DNA from: Candidatus Thorarchaeota archaeon
GTDB lineage: Archaea; Asgardarchaeota; Thorarchaeia; Thorarchaeales; Thorarchaeaceae
Length of the DNA: 64,000 nucleotides
NCBI GenBank assembly: GCA_004524445.1
Contig: SDNP01000002.1
Coordinates: forward strand, 83,285 to 147,284
Direction: 5' to 3'
Shown here: positions 45,826 to 58,872 of the stretch, piece after piece
Layout: each line of letters begins with the position of its first letter
How positions within the stretch are numbered: position 1 is the stretch's first letter
The notes under the pieces: model-generated
The model's input: only the letters and a program-made list of their open reading frames with translations
Told to the model about the DNA's origin: nothing
Database searches by the model: none
Program-made: the position numbers and the translations under genes

Positions 45826-46800
45826 TCAAAGGATAAAGCCGAGGTCGGTTGGATCTACCTGACCTAGCCTTGCAAGTGCTTTCTTTGCATACATACGTAC
45901 CTGTCTATCGTCATCATCTAGAAGCCTCTCTAATGCTCCTGCTGCTGGAGGATATGGTGACACACCCATAGCCCAGGCCGCCTGCCTTCTCACCCTGCTA
46001 TGAGTTGATTCTAGCAGTTCTGCAATGGCCCGAAGAATGATTTCGGAGCGTCGTTCTATTAATAGGCGGATCATTCGCACTTGCTCGTTTGGAGGGCAGT
46101 TTGCTAGTGCGTCAGCCAAGCCCTGCAAGGCTCTAGTATCATCCATATCTCTGAGAGCACGTATCGCCCAATCACGAACATCTGTTTCTGGGTCCTCAAG
46201 AGCAGCCAACAAGCAAGGTATCGTTTCAGGAGAACCGATTTTGCTTAGGGCCCATGCTGATGAATGTCTAATTTTCGAGATTGGGTCACCAAGAAGGGCA
46301 CAGAGAGCACCTAAATTCTTGTCACTGGCATCATTAGTGAGGGAGAATATCGCCTCGCTCCTCAATTGGATATTTTCACGGGATGTCCGTGCTAAATTCC
46401 TTAGAGTCTTCCCAAAGGCATCCGGGTCAATACTCCCCAAAATATGAATCGCCCATTTTCTAGCCTCAAAATCCTCATTTTTATCATTCAAAATGCCTAG
46501 AACTTCTGGAATCAGAGGATCCATCTGTCTTCTATATGCCGCCTTCAAACCTCGAATGCGGGTCTTTTCCGCTGAGTCTCCAAGTGCTCTGCCAACTACT
46601 TCTATGGCTGATTTTGGTTCAATATAATCGACAACATCTAGCAGGCGATGCTTATACACCTCGCACTCCTCGGACCTTTCATCAAAAGCCTGTTCCAAGA
46701 TTTGCCGAAATTCACTTGGGTGATTATTGATATACTCCGCAGTTTTGCGCCAAGTTGTTTCGTTTGGTCTTTCTAACAAGTCCTCGAGCACCATATCCAC
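45826..46800 (-). CDS. HEAT-repeat protein
   Basis: The 324-residue protein is built almost wholly of about eight HEAT units (DKNEDFEARKWAIHILGSI, DPISKIRHSSAWALSKIG, DPETDVRDWAIRALRDMDD, DDDRQVRMYAKKALARLG), with the D-x-x-x-R-x-x-A-A-x-A-L pattern seen in PBS-lyase-type repeats. It probably acts as a binding scaffold; no enzyme motif is present. Confidence 0.85.
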   Translation of the reverse strand: MDMVLEDLLERPNETTWRKTAEYINNHPSEFRQILEQAFDERSEECEVYKHRLLDVVDYIEPKSAIEVVGRALGDSAEKTRIRGLKAAYRRQMDPLIPEVLGILNDKNEDFEARKWAIHILGSIDPDAFGKTLRNLARTSRENIQLRSEAIFSLTNDASDKNLGALCALLGDPISKIRHSSAWALSKIGSPETIPCLLAALEDPETDVRDWAIRALRDMDDTRALQGLADALANCPPNEQVRMIRLLIERRSEIILRAIAELLESTHSRVRRQAAWAMGVSPYPPAAGALERLLDDDDRQVRMYAKKALARLGQVDPTDLGFIL

Positions 46801-46851
46801 AAGCTCTCTATATTTCTAGTCATGTCAAGTTTTCCGATATCGCATTCTATA

Positions 46852-47862
46852 CTAGTAGATTCTGAAGGCTTTTGCATTCGGTAATTTGAACCATCCCATA
46901 TCGGGGTTGTGTGCTAATGCCAGTTGATATGCTGCCACTTGAAGTGCAATAGTATTTGCTATTGCCTGCGCTGAAGAGGATAGCAAATTGGGACTCTCCG
47001 GAGCCGAAAGCAGATAAGATGGTACCTCAAGGGGTTCGTTAAGTATACTCATGTATTTCTCATCACTCTCTGTAGTTGGACTATCAGCTACCAAGACAGC
47101 TCTGTTCCCTTCTTGAAGAGATAGGTTGAAATGATGTTGAAACTCTTCTCGGAGGGAAACTATGGTTCTTTGAAGAGAGAATTCATTGAACTTCATCATC
47201 CCTATGTGAGCAGCCACATAGTTAGGCCCCTCGGATATCAAATAGAGGGCGTTATCCACATCTATGAAGTCAGCGATAATCTTTCCCTCTGCTACGGCCC
47301 AATCAATAATCTTTGGCATCTTCTTCTGTAAAGTTCTACAATCTTTGCATATGCCCTCATTTGGAAGGGCAAGCATAAGGGCAGCTGTCTGAAGGAGATA
47401 TGCCATCGCAGCAGTTGTTGGTGCGGTCGGGGCTATATCGAAGGTATCGACACCCGATTTCGTAATCCACTTGAAATCTGCAATATGAATAGACTCACTT
47501 TTTGGATTGTCTGTTAGAATGAGAGTCTGTGCACCTTCATCTTGAGCATGTTTCAGTGCGTTTATGGTGGATACACTGCGACCCGATGCGGTAATCCCAA
47601 TCACAAGACAGTCCTTATCCAAGGAATATCTCTCAATCTCCGGGGGTGACACAGCCACTGCAACACATCTCGCATTTGCGAGGGCCCACTGTCCATATTG
47701 CGCCACTGCATACGAATCTCCTGCCCCCGTAAGCAAAACCATTCGTCTGTCGATGAGTGGCATAATGTCTTCATTTGAGATTTCTCCCAATGTGTCTGGT
47801 ATGCCTGTTTTCTGTTTCATGATGCCATCATGATTTTTCTGAAGAAACTCTGACATGTTCAT
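46852..47862 (-). CDS. Double SIS-domain sugar phosphate-binding protein
   Basis: The 336-residue product starts at the ATG chosen for AAGGA upstream; a longer frame overlaps the DinB-family gene. The first SIS domain has LLTGAGDSYAVAQYG, then IGITASGRSVSTINAL; a second follows after residue 200 (LYLISEGPNYVAAHIGMMKFNEF). This is the layout of GlmS C-terminal or phosphosugar isomerase proteins, without a glutaminase domain. The substrate is unknown. Confidence 0.8.
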   Translation of the reverse strand: MNMSEFLQKNHDGIMKQKTGIPDTLGEISNEDIMPLIDRRMVLLTGAGDSYAVAQYGQWALANARCVAVAVSPPEIERYSLDKDCLVIGITASGRSVSTINALKHAQDEGAQTLILTDNPKSESIHIADFKWITKSGVDTFDIAPTAPTTAAMAYLLQTAALMLALPNEGICKDCRTLQKKMPKIIDWAVAEGKIIADFIDVDNALYLISEGPNYVAAHIGMMKFNEFSLQRTIVSLREEFQHHFNLSLQEGNRAVLVADSPTTESDEKYMSILNEPLEVPSYLLSAPESPNLLSSSAQAIANTIALQVAAYQLALAHNPDMGWFKLPNAKAFRIY

Positions 47863-47872
47863 CAATCTTCCT

Positions 47873-48403
47873 TCAAAGCATATTGACATTTGGAGGCTTA
47901 TATCCGAGTTGTCTAAGCAAACCAACCAATAGACCGCGATGATGAATTTCGTGAGTTGCCATATGAATCAATGCTTTGGCTACTGTAAAACTAACGGTTT
48001 CCTCGCCCCATGTCACACTTTCAACATGGTTCAAATCCGTATCGGTCAAGTCTTTGACTAAATCACGAGTATCCTTCTCGGATTTCTTCCATTCCCTCTT
48101 TATGGCATCAAAATCAGGACAATCTTGGATTTCAAGGAAATCTCGTTCTTCTCCTCTCACAATCCCAACCCAGTATCTCTCTGTATTGACAAGATGTAGA
48201 AGAACACTCCTGATTGAACCTCTCCCGATACCCCAATCCCTTGTGAATTCCTCATTCGAGAGTTCTTCAAACGCGTCTAGAAGAGGATCTCGACACATGA
48301 AGTTATGTTCCAAGAGGGTTTCGACGCAGTATTTCATGACATCAAGAGTAGCTGAGTCCTCCCTTAAGTGAACATTGATGTGGTGCTTATCAGAAACTCT
48401 CAT
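47873..48403 (-). CDS. DinB-family four-helix protein
   Basis: A 176-residue helical protein. Three His residues in LLHLVNTERYW and HMATHEIHHRGLLVGLLRQLG fit the metal site of DinB/YfiT-like proteins. Members act as metal-dependent thiol transferases or hydrolases; the activity here is unknown. The SIS gene follows after ten bases, so an operon is likely. Confidence 0.85.
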   Translation of the reverse strand: MRVSDKHHINVHLREDSATLDVMKYCVETLLEHNFMCRDPLLDAFEELSNEEFTRDWGIGRGSIRSVLLHLVNTERYWVGIVRGEERDFLEIQDCPDFDAIKREWKKSEKDTRDLVKDLTDTDLNHVESVTWGEETVSFTVAKALIHMATHEIHHRGLLVGLLRQLGYKPPNVNML

Positions 48404-48444
48404 TCTAATCCATTAGCTAATCGAGTGAGTGGGTACAATGAAAA

Positions 48445-48551
48445 TGGCGCCCCCGCCGGGATTTGAACCCGGATCCCAAGAGCTCTGCATCGAGACGCAA
48501 CGCGTATCGCCTTGACAGTCTTGGATGCTAGCCGGGCTACACTACAGGGGC
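48445..48551 (-). tRNA. tRNA-Asp (GTC) with a 30-base intron at 37/38
   Basis: Acceptor GCCCCTG/CGGGGGC (one T-G pair), anticodon stem CAAGA/TCTTG, loop C-T-GTC-A-C after splicing, T arm CCGGG/CCCGG and encoded CCA. The intron (48483-48512) has CTGT/GCAG as its central helix with bulges CAA and AGC. Confidence 0.92.
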
Positions 48552-48911
48552 CCAAGGCGAGGACACAGTCAAATGAATTTAAAGATGTCGAAGGGTAAGC
48601 TCCTGTTTTGCCCCGAACGAATCCGAAGTGCGGCTCTTTTGATATCAGTGATTCACACATCTGTAGTACTATCTACAAAATGCTTTTTACTAACGACAGC
48701 TTATACTATATTGCTCGAAGCCACGTAGCAGCCCTAGTGGATATGCCATCTCCTTGTTCTAAAGAAAACCTTTTATGTCCACAGAATTGCTGGCAGGTGC
48801 TCAGGCAGCACAGCTTCCCATTCATGCATGACCATATGTAATGCTTTGTACAAGCCATTATACTGTATGACAATTCGTACAGAGCGTCTTATGTGTCAAA
48901 ACCTATGTAAG
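48552..48911. other. Gap between tRNA-Asp and tRNA-Lys without a supported gene
   Basis: The 360 bases contain only short overlapping frames with no family resemblance. The gene order tRNA-Lys then rpoB shows that the rpoH gene, often found before rpoB in archaea, is not here. Confidence 0.5.
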
Positions 48912-49018
48912 GGGCTCGTGGCGCAGATAGGTAGCGCAGCAGGCTTTTAACCTGATGGCCGCGGGTTCAAAAAACCCCTTGACTCACAGGGGGTGTGAGA
49001 CTCCCGCCGAGCCCGCCA
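48912..49018 (+). tRNA. tRNA-Lys (TTT) with a 30-base intron in the T loop (59/60)
   Basis: Acceptor GGGCTCG/CGAGCCC, D stem GCGC/GCGC, anticodon loop CTTTTAA, T stem GCGGG/CCCGC and encoded CCA. The intron (48972-49001) splits the T loop; its removal gives TTCAAAT. The bulge-helix-bulge helix is TTCA/TGAG with bulges AAA and ACT, capped by a CCCC/GGGG stem. The 27-43 pair in the anticodon stem is a G-A mismatch. Confidence 0.92.
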
Positions 49019-49177
49019 CGAGCCTTTACACAGTTTGGATGGGATGAGGTCAGGCTGAGTAAACACAACGGGGCGGCTATTACGGCAAACGAGCAACTCG
49101 GATTCTCTGGGTTATGCTATGGGAAGTGCTTTGCAGTGATAGTTCCCCCGTCCTAATCATCAAGGGTGTAGCTCCAC

Positions 49178-52100
49178 ATGTCAGATATAGAAGAGAGGCA
49201 AAAATTCTGGCCGGTCATAGAGGCTTATTTCGACGAGAAAGGCCTTGTAGGTCAGCATTTAGACTCATTCAACCGATTCGTCGAAGAGGAATTGCAGGAA
49301 GTAGTAGATAGTATCGGCCAGCTCAATCCAAAGGTCGAGGGCTATCACGTTGATTTGGGAAAGATTGAGGTTCGTCCACCCTCAGTTCGAGAGGCGGATG
49401 GCAGTGAACATGATCTATATCCCAATGAAGCACGAATTCGAAACCTCACATATGCCAGCAAGCTATTCCTAGAGATGACACCGGTCCGTCAGGAGGGGAC
49501 TGTTACAACCCGCATGGAAACCATGTCAATCTATGTGGGCAATTTGCCCATTATGCTTAGGAGCAAATATTGCCTCCTTCATGGCTTATCAGACGAAGGA
49601 CTCATTGAGCGTGGAGAAGATCCAAAGGACCCTGGTGGTTATTTCATTATAAACGGTTCAGAACGAGTATTAGTCACCCAAGAGGACTTGGCGCCAAATA
49701 GAATTTTGATTGAGGAAGCAAGTAAGAGTTCCAGTTACACCCATGTTGGGAAAGTCTTCTCCACATCGCGTGGCTTTCGTGCGCCTGTTACAATCGAAAG
49801 AAAGCGGACTGGAGAGCTCCGTGCATCCTTCCCGTCGGTGCCTGGCAAGATTCCATTGGCAATCCTGATGAAGGCTCTTGGCCTGGAATCCGATCGAGAA
49901 ATTGCCGAAGTCATTTCTGATGACGAAGAGGTTAGAAACGAACTGATTGTCACTATTGAACAGGCTGCCCCAATTAATGTCACTCAGGGTCAAGAAGGTA
50001 GAAAGAAACGTAAGAATGAAGACGAAGACGAAACCGAAGAAGAGGCTGAACAGGAGCCCACTTCAACCAAAGAGAATGCACTTGATTTCATTGGAAAGCG
50101 AGTAGCAGTTGGTCAAACACGAGAATACAGACTTGCCCGGGCGGAGAAAGTCCTTGATAGATACCTCTTGCCTCATGTTGGCACAGAAGAGGACCATCGG
50201 CTCAAAAAAGCCTATTATCTTGGACAGATGGTCGAGAGGCTCTTAGAACTGGTGCTAAGCAAGCGAACTGCTGATGATAAAGATCACTACGCTAATAAAC
50301 GTCTGAAACTATCTGGTGACCTTCTCATGTCACTCTTCAGAGTGGCACTTTACTCACTAACGCGGGATATAAAGTATCAACTTGAACGAACTGCAGTCCG
50401 TGGCAGGAAGCCAAATATTCGCACAGCAGTAAGGGCTGATGTCATTACCCAACGACTGAAACACGCACTTGCAACTGGAAACTGGGTAGGTGGCAAGGCG
50501 GGAGTATCACAACTACTCGATCGTACTAATTATATCTCATCATTATCTCACCTGAGACGTGTTGTGTCTCCACTATCCCGTTCACAACCACACTTTGAAG
50601 CAAGAGACCTTCATTCCACACATTGGGGCAAAATTTGTCCTAATGAAACACCTGAGGGTCCTAACTGTGGTCTTGTGAAGAATATCGCCATGATGGCATA
50701 CATCTCCGTTGGAACCAACGAAGATGCAGTTGAGCGAATTACTCTAAAAGCAGAAGTAGAGCCAATTGAAAAGCTAGAAGGCAAACGGGGCAAGAAATGG
50801 GCTGATGTATTTCTAAACGGACGTCTTCTTGGAGTGCATCCTGCCCCACAAGTACTGGCAAAAACGATTCGTCAAAAGCGTCGTGCGGGCGAATTGGACC
50901 CAGAAACTAATGTCGCCTATTATTCCGGAACCAATGAGGTTCAAATTAATTGTGATGCTGGTCGAGTTAGACGCCCCTTAATCATAGTTGAAAACGGTAA
51001 GAGCCGTCTTACAGATGAACATCTTAGAATGGTCAATGATGGTGAGTGGGGCTTTGCAGACCTTATGCGGAACGGAATTATCGAGTTCCTTGATGCAGAA
51101 GAAGAAGAAAATGCCCTAATCGCTATGGGCCCGGAAGAAATTGGTCCAAAGACCACCCATATGGAGATTGTTCCCGCTACTGTATTAGGAATCAGTGCAG
51201 CTCTCATTCCATTCCCTGAAAGAAATCAGTCCCCAAGGAATGTTTACATGGCTGGAATGGCTAAGCAGTCTGTTGGTGTTCCTGCATCCAACTTCAAGTA
51301 CCGGGCAGATACTCGATCTCATTTCTTCCACTATCCACAAGTACCCCTTGTCAAGACAAGGGCAATGGATTCTATCGGATATGAGAAAAGACCTGCTGGA
51401 CAGAACTTTGTCGTAGCAATCCTCTCTTTCGAGGGCTATAACATAGAAGACGCACTGATTATGAACAAGGCCTCAATAGAGAGAGGTCTTGCCAGAAGCA
51501 CATTCGCGCGAGTCTACGAGAGCGAGGAGCGAAAATACCCTGGTGGACAGGAAGACCGATTTGAGATTCCAGATCGCAGCGTACGAGGATACCGTGCCTC
51601 CGAGTCCTATCGAAACCTTGGTGAAGATGGTGTCATAGAAAGTGAGGTAGAGGTTCAAGGCGGAGATGTTCTCATTGGTAGAACTTCACCCCCACGATTC
51701 CTCGAGGAATATTCTGAATTTGAAATCGCATCACCAAACCGTCGGGAAACTTCCGTAGCTGTTCGACATGGAGAATCGGGTGTTGTTGATAGCGTTATTC
51801 TCACAGAAACTATTGACGGTAACCGTCTTGTCAAAGTGAAGGTACGCGATCTAAGAATCCCTGAGCTTGGTGATAAATATGCATCTCGCCATGGTCAGAA
51901 GGGAGTCATTGGATACATCGTACCACAACAGGACTGTCCCTTTACTGAGGATGGTGTTGTCCCTGACCTAATCATTAATCCACACGCGATTCCAAGCCGG
52001 ATGACCATTGGTCAGATACTGGAGATGATTGCAGGCAAGGCATCAGGTGTATCTGGGATGCAGCAAGACGCAACACCGTTCTCCGGTGTGACGGAAGATG

Positions 52101-52606
52101 AGTTATTCAGTCTACTCAATAAACACGGTTTCAAGTATAACGGTCGTGAAACCATGTACTCTGGAATAACTGGAGAGAAGCTCAAGACTGATGTCTTTGT
52201 TGGCGTTATTTACTACCAGAAGCTTCACCACATGGTTGCAGACAAGATACACGCTCGTGCGCGCGGACCCGTGCAGATTCTCACTCGCCAACCTACTGAA
52301 GGTCGAGCTCGTGAAGGAGGTCTTCGTTTTGGAGAGATGGAGCGCGATGTGCTTATCGGGCACGGAGCAGCAATCCTGCTGAAAGGACGACTCTTAGACG
52401 AGTCTGACAAGAGCAGCATGCTGGTTTGTGAAGAGTGTGGATTAATTGGCGTATATGACAGAAACAAGGACCAATACTATTGTCCCATTTGCGGCACTGG
52501 CGCCAAGATTAGCAATATTACAGTGTCTTATGCCTTCAAATTGCTCATTCAAGAGATGATGTCGCTTGGTCTGGCTGCCAGACTACGACTCAAGGAGATG
52601 ATCTAA
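49178..52606 (+). CDS. rpoB: DNA-directed RNA polymerase subunit B (unsplit)
   Basis: The 1142-residue protein is the full beta-like subunit, not split into B'' and B' as in many methanogens and haloarchaea. NETPEGPNCGLVKN, GYNIEDALIMNKASIERGL, KYASRHGQKGVIG and the C-terminal zinc site CEECGLIGVY...CPICGTG are all present. A highly acidic/basic insert (KKRKNEDEDETEEEAEQEP, about residues 274-300) interrupts the lobe. It is the first gene of the polymerase operon; rpoA1 begins two bases after its stop. Confidence 0.97.
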   Translation: MSDIEERQKFWPVIEAYFDEKGLVGQHLDSFNRFVEEELQEVVDSIGQLNPKVEGYHVDLGKIEVRPPSVREADGSEHDLYPNEARIRNLTYASKLFLEMTPVRQEGTVTTRMETMSIYVGNLPIMLRSKYCLLHGLSDEGLIERGEDPKDPGGYFIINGSERVLVTQEDLAPNRILIEEASKSSSYTHVGKVFSTSRGFRAPVTIERKRTGELRASFPSVPGKIPLAILMKALGLESDREIAEVISDDEEVRNELIVTIEQAAPINVTQGQEGRKKRKNEDEDETEEEAEQEPTSTKENALDFIGKRVAVGQTREYRLARAEKVLDRYLLPHVGTEEDHRLKKAYYLGQMVERLLELVLSKRTADDKDHYANKRLKLSGDLLMSLFRVALYSLTRDIKYQLERTAVRGRKPNIRTAVRADVITQRLKHALATGNWVGGKAGVSQLLDRTNYISSLSHLRRVVSPLSRSQPHFEARDLHSTHWGKICPNETPEGPNCGLVKNIAMMAYISVGTNEDAVERITLKAEVEPIEKLEGKRGKKWADVFLNGRLLGVHPAPQVLAKTIRQKRRAGELDPETNVAYYSGTNEVQINCDAGRVRRPLIIVENGKSRLTDEHLRMVNDGEWGFADLMRNGIIEFLDAEEEENALIAMGPEEIGPKTTHMEIVPATVLGISAALIPFPERNQSPRNVYMAGMAKQSVGVPASNFKYRADTRSHFFHYPQVPLVKTRAMDSIGYEKRPAGQNFVVAILSFEGYNIEDALIMNKASIERGLARSTFARVYESEERKYPGGQEDRFEIPDRSVRGYRASESYRNLGEDGVIESEVEVQGGDVLIGRTSPPRFLEEYSEFEIASPNRRETSVAVRHGESGVVDSVILTETIDGNRLVKVKVRDLRIPELGDKYASRHGQKGVIGYIVPQQDCPFTEDGVVPDLIINPHAIPSRMTIGQILEMIAGKASGVSGMQQDATPFSGVTEDELFSLLNKHGFKYNGRETMYSGITGEKLKTDVFVGVIYYQKLHHMVADKIHARARGPVQILTRQPTEGRAREGGLRFGEMERDVLIGHGAAILLKGRLLDESDKSSMLVCEECGLIGVYDRNKDQYYCPICGTGAKISNITVSYAFKLLIQEMMSLGLAARLRLKEMI

Positions 52607-52607
52607 G

Positions 52608-56458
<3,851 letters not shown>

Positions 56459-56565
56459 TGGAAACTGAGGTACTACTACGGAAGTGTTAAAATGGCAATG
56501 AGAGAGCTCCAAAACGGCTTTTGGTACACCACAAGCCCACTAATAATCGAAACGAGGTTACGAAT

Positions 56566-56859
56566 TTGAGCCTGAATCAATCTATTGAGAGCGCAGTAAG
56601 TACAGGTAAATGCAAACTTGGCGCGGCATCGTCCATTAAGGCTGTCACAGATGGTGAGGCTAAACTAGTTGTGGTTGCAGCCAACTGTCCCGAAGAACAA
56701 CTGGCAGACATCGAACGCTTTTCAGAACTTGCTGATGTCCCCATTCAAGTCTTTCCGGGCACATCTTGGGATCTGGGAGAAACCGTCAACAAACCATTTA
56801 TGGTCTCCGCTATTGCTGTGATAGAACCCGGTGACTCAAACATCCTAGAGTCACTCTGA
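56566..56859 (+). CDS. rpl30e: Ribosomal protein L30e
   Basis: A 97-residue product from a TTG start placed by GAGGT seven bases upstream; upstream in-frame codons are not protein-like. IESAVSTGKCKLGAASSIKAV and LVVVAANCPEEQL are typical of the L7Ae/L30e fold. It sits between rpoA2 and nusA as in many archaea. Confidence 0.92.
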   Translation: MSLNQSIESAVSTGKCKLGAASSIKAVTDGEAKLVVVAANCPEEQLADIERFSELADVPIQVFPGTSWDLGETVNKPFMVSAIAVIEPGDSNILESL

Positions 56860-56869
56860 GGCGGCTATT

Positions 56870-57304
56870 GTGAGCAAAGTCAAGATCTCCATGGACGATA
56901 TGAAACTCATTGCATCATTTGAGCGTGTCACTGGAGCCTCAGCTGTAGATGTTGTAAAAGACGAAGACAGTGATAGGATTATTTTTGTCGTACCAAGCAA
57001 GCAACTGGGACGGGCCATCGGAAAAGGTGGCAGTAATGTCAAGGCTGCCGCCAAGAAGTTTGGGCAACCGGTGGATATTGTAGAGATGGCTGATACCCCC
57101 AAGGAGTTCATCTCCAGCGCACTTGCCCCTGCCCGGGTCAAGGAAGTCAATATCTCCGAACACAAGAATGGTGACAAAGTGGCCCATGTTAGTGTCGAAG
57201 AAGATGACAGAGGCATTGCTATTGGCAAAGATGGCAGGAATGTTGCACGAGCGCGTATCCTGGTTAGACGCCATTTTGACGTAGACAACGTCGTAATCGA
57301 GTGA
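56870..57304 (+). CDS. nusA: Archaeal NusA-like KH protein
   Basis: The 144-residue protein consists of two KH domains (GRAIGKGGSNVKAAAKKFG and GIAIGKDGRNVARARILVRRH), without the N-terminal and S1 domains of bacterial NusA. The start is GTG, with GAGG overlapping the L30e stop codon. It probably binds RNA during transcription of the ribosomal operon. Confidence 0.93.
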   Translation: MSKVKISMDDMKLIASFERVTGASAVDVVKDEDSDRIIFVVPSKQLGRAIGKGGSNVKAAAKKFGQPVDIVEMADTPKEFISSALAPARVKEVNISEHKNGDKVAHVSVEEDDRGIAIGKDGRNVARARILVRRHFDVDNVVIE

Positions 57305-57427
57305 TTAGAACCGCTCCGTTTCATAACGCTTTTAAGCATACAGGAGCCGCGGAGCCTGACTAAGCGCAGAGCTAACACCACATGGAGCGCTCCACATTAT
57401 TTCACCCAAACTACGAGGAAGATTAAG

Positions 57428-57871
57428 TTGACCGGTTCAAAAAGCCCACTTGGCGAATTCGCAGGACGCGACCTTAAGCGTAAACGCCAGAAGTTCCGCT
57501 GGAAGAAAGCCAGCTACAAGCGTCAGGTCCTCAAACTTAGAAAGAAGACCGACCCCATTGAAGGCGCTCCGCAGGCGAGAGGTATCGTATTAGAGATTGT
57601 GGGAATAGAGTCTAAACAGCCTAATTCTGCGATTCGCAAGTGTGTAAGGATTCAGTTATCGAAAAACGGCAAGCAGGTGACTGCTTTCATCCCAGGGGAC
57701 GGTGGGCTGAAGTATATCGACGAACACGACGAAGTCATCATTGAAGGAATCGGGGGAGCCACAGGCGGAGCAATGGGTGACCTTCCGGGCGTGCGTTTCA
57801 AAGTGGTGAAGGTGAACGGCGTCGGTCTTGACTCTCTGATCTATGGGCGGGCCGAAAAGCCCATCCGATAA
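57428..57871 (+). CDS. rps12: Ribosomal protein S12
   Basis: The 147-residue decoding-centre protein has the typical KAPLGEFAG-like start ([21 protein letters not shown]), [14 protein letters not shown] and the C-terminal [14 protein letters not shown] is the start, with GAGGAAG upstream. In most archaea rps7 follows directly. Here a 5.9 kb insert separates them, and a second scrap of an S12 C-terminus stands before rps7. Confidence 0.96.
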   Translation: MTGSKSPLGEFAGRDLKRKRQKFRWKKASYKRQVLKLRKKTDPIEGAPQARGIVLEIVGIESKQPNSAIRKCVRIQLSKNGKQVTAFIPGDGGLKYIDEHDEVIIEGIGGATGGAMGDLPGVRFKVVKVNGVGLDSLIYGRAEKPIR

Positions 57872-57899
57872 GAAACTTGAGCATTCAACAGCAGACTGA

Positions 57900-58196
57900 T
57901 TATAATCTTTCATAATCTGTTGCATCGACTATGATTGCCCTTACAGTTGTTGGCAGAGGTTCCTCAGAATCTGGATGCTGGTACATCATCGACCGTCTTG
58001 GTACACACGACAGATAGTCCTCCAGCTCCTCCTCATTGAATAGACCAATGCCGACTGCTCTCTTGGTACTTCTCTCAGTCAAATCAAGCAGTACGTTCTC
58101 GCCATTCTTACGCATCTCTTCGACACGCTTGACCGCCTCTCGGATTTCTTCCCAGGTAGTATACACCTTACCATCAATCGCCTCCTCCACGTTCAT
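57900..58196 (-). CDS. Small uncharacterised acidic protein
   Basis: A 98-residue product from the ATG at 58196, supported by GGGTGAG just upstream (GTG 58205 is the alternative). It has a charged helix (TTWEEIREAVKRVEEMRKNGEN) and short strands (VLLDLTERSTKRAVGIGLF, TTVRAIIVDATDY). No family is recognised. The first codons and promoter of this gene occur again as a broken copy at 61092-61162. Confidence 0.65.
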   Translation of the reverse strand: MNVEEAIDGKVYTTWEEIREAVKRVEEMRKNGENVLLDLTERSTKRAVGIGLFNEEELEDYLSCVPRRSMMYQHPDSEEPLPTTVRAIIVDATDYERL

Positions 58197-58250
58197 GTTG
58201 CTCACCCTGTAACATTTACAGATAAGTGAATAGTCTTTTTGCCTCTCTCT
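58181..58250. repeat. Direct repeat copy 1: 5' end and promoter of the small acidic gene
   Basis: About 70 bases that match 61092-61162 with roughly 85 percent identity, including a perfect run over GTTCATGTTGCTCACCCTGT and the bases around it. It is the functional copy, joined to an intact gene. Confidence 0.85.
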
Positions 58251-58431
58251 TGAAACGAAAGAAAATTCTTCAATCTCAAGTCGTTAAGAGGTTGCCTCAT
58301 GTGCTTTTATTCACTCAACAGGATTTAAGCTCATACTAATTACTCCGAGCAAAAAAGATGCAAATCGACTATGGGATGTTATCCTTTTCGCTATGAAAGA
58401 CTCAACCACATCGAAATCCAGAGCATCATAG

Positions 58432-58809
58432 ATTTCTAGGCATAATGAGCCTCCAGATTATATCTATGCTACAGATATAACAAACGTACCTAATAGGTAC
58501 CTAGTATATCTCCTACATTGTTATTCAGCTTGGTCATCGTCAGGTGATGAAGAGGATTGTATTGCGTACCAATTTCTATGGAACTCTAAACAAACTACTA
58601 TGGATGAATTCACAGTTTACCAGAGTGCCGTAATCGGTTTCGATGAGGCTATAAATGTGGCTGATGGTGTTTCCTTCACAGAAGCATTTTGGGATGCTCT
58701 TGATGATGGCGATACGGTTGCCCAAGCCTTCAGTGATGCAGATACTGAAAAGCCGGATATTGGAGATGCAACTGTTATTCTAGGTAGTACAAGTGTCACA
58801 CTGACCTAA
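58432..58809 (+). pseudogene. C-terminal fragment of a caspase-like (C14/C25-type) peptidase
   Basis: The reading frame is open from 58432 but has no good start codon; only the last 69 codons follow an ATG (58600). The upstream part LVYLLHCYSAWSSSG has the look of the catalytic Cys strand of caspase-like or gingipain-like peptidases. DGVSFTEAFWDALDDGDTVAQAFSDA is the usual C-terminal helix of those families. The domain carrying the catalytic His is missing. It seems a decayed remnant within the rps12-rps7 insert. Confidence 0.55.
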
Positions 58810-58872
58810 GTTCAGTTTAGAACATAGAAACTTGAATAAGAAGACGTCCATCATATGACACAAGTGGTGTAG

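Noticed and set aside
48552..49177. rpoH upstream of rpoB
   Set aside because: Looked for because rpoH often precedes rpoB in archaea; no frame in this stretch resembles subunit H.
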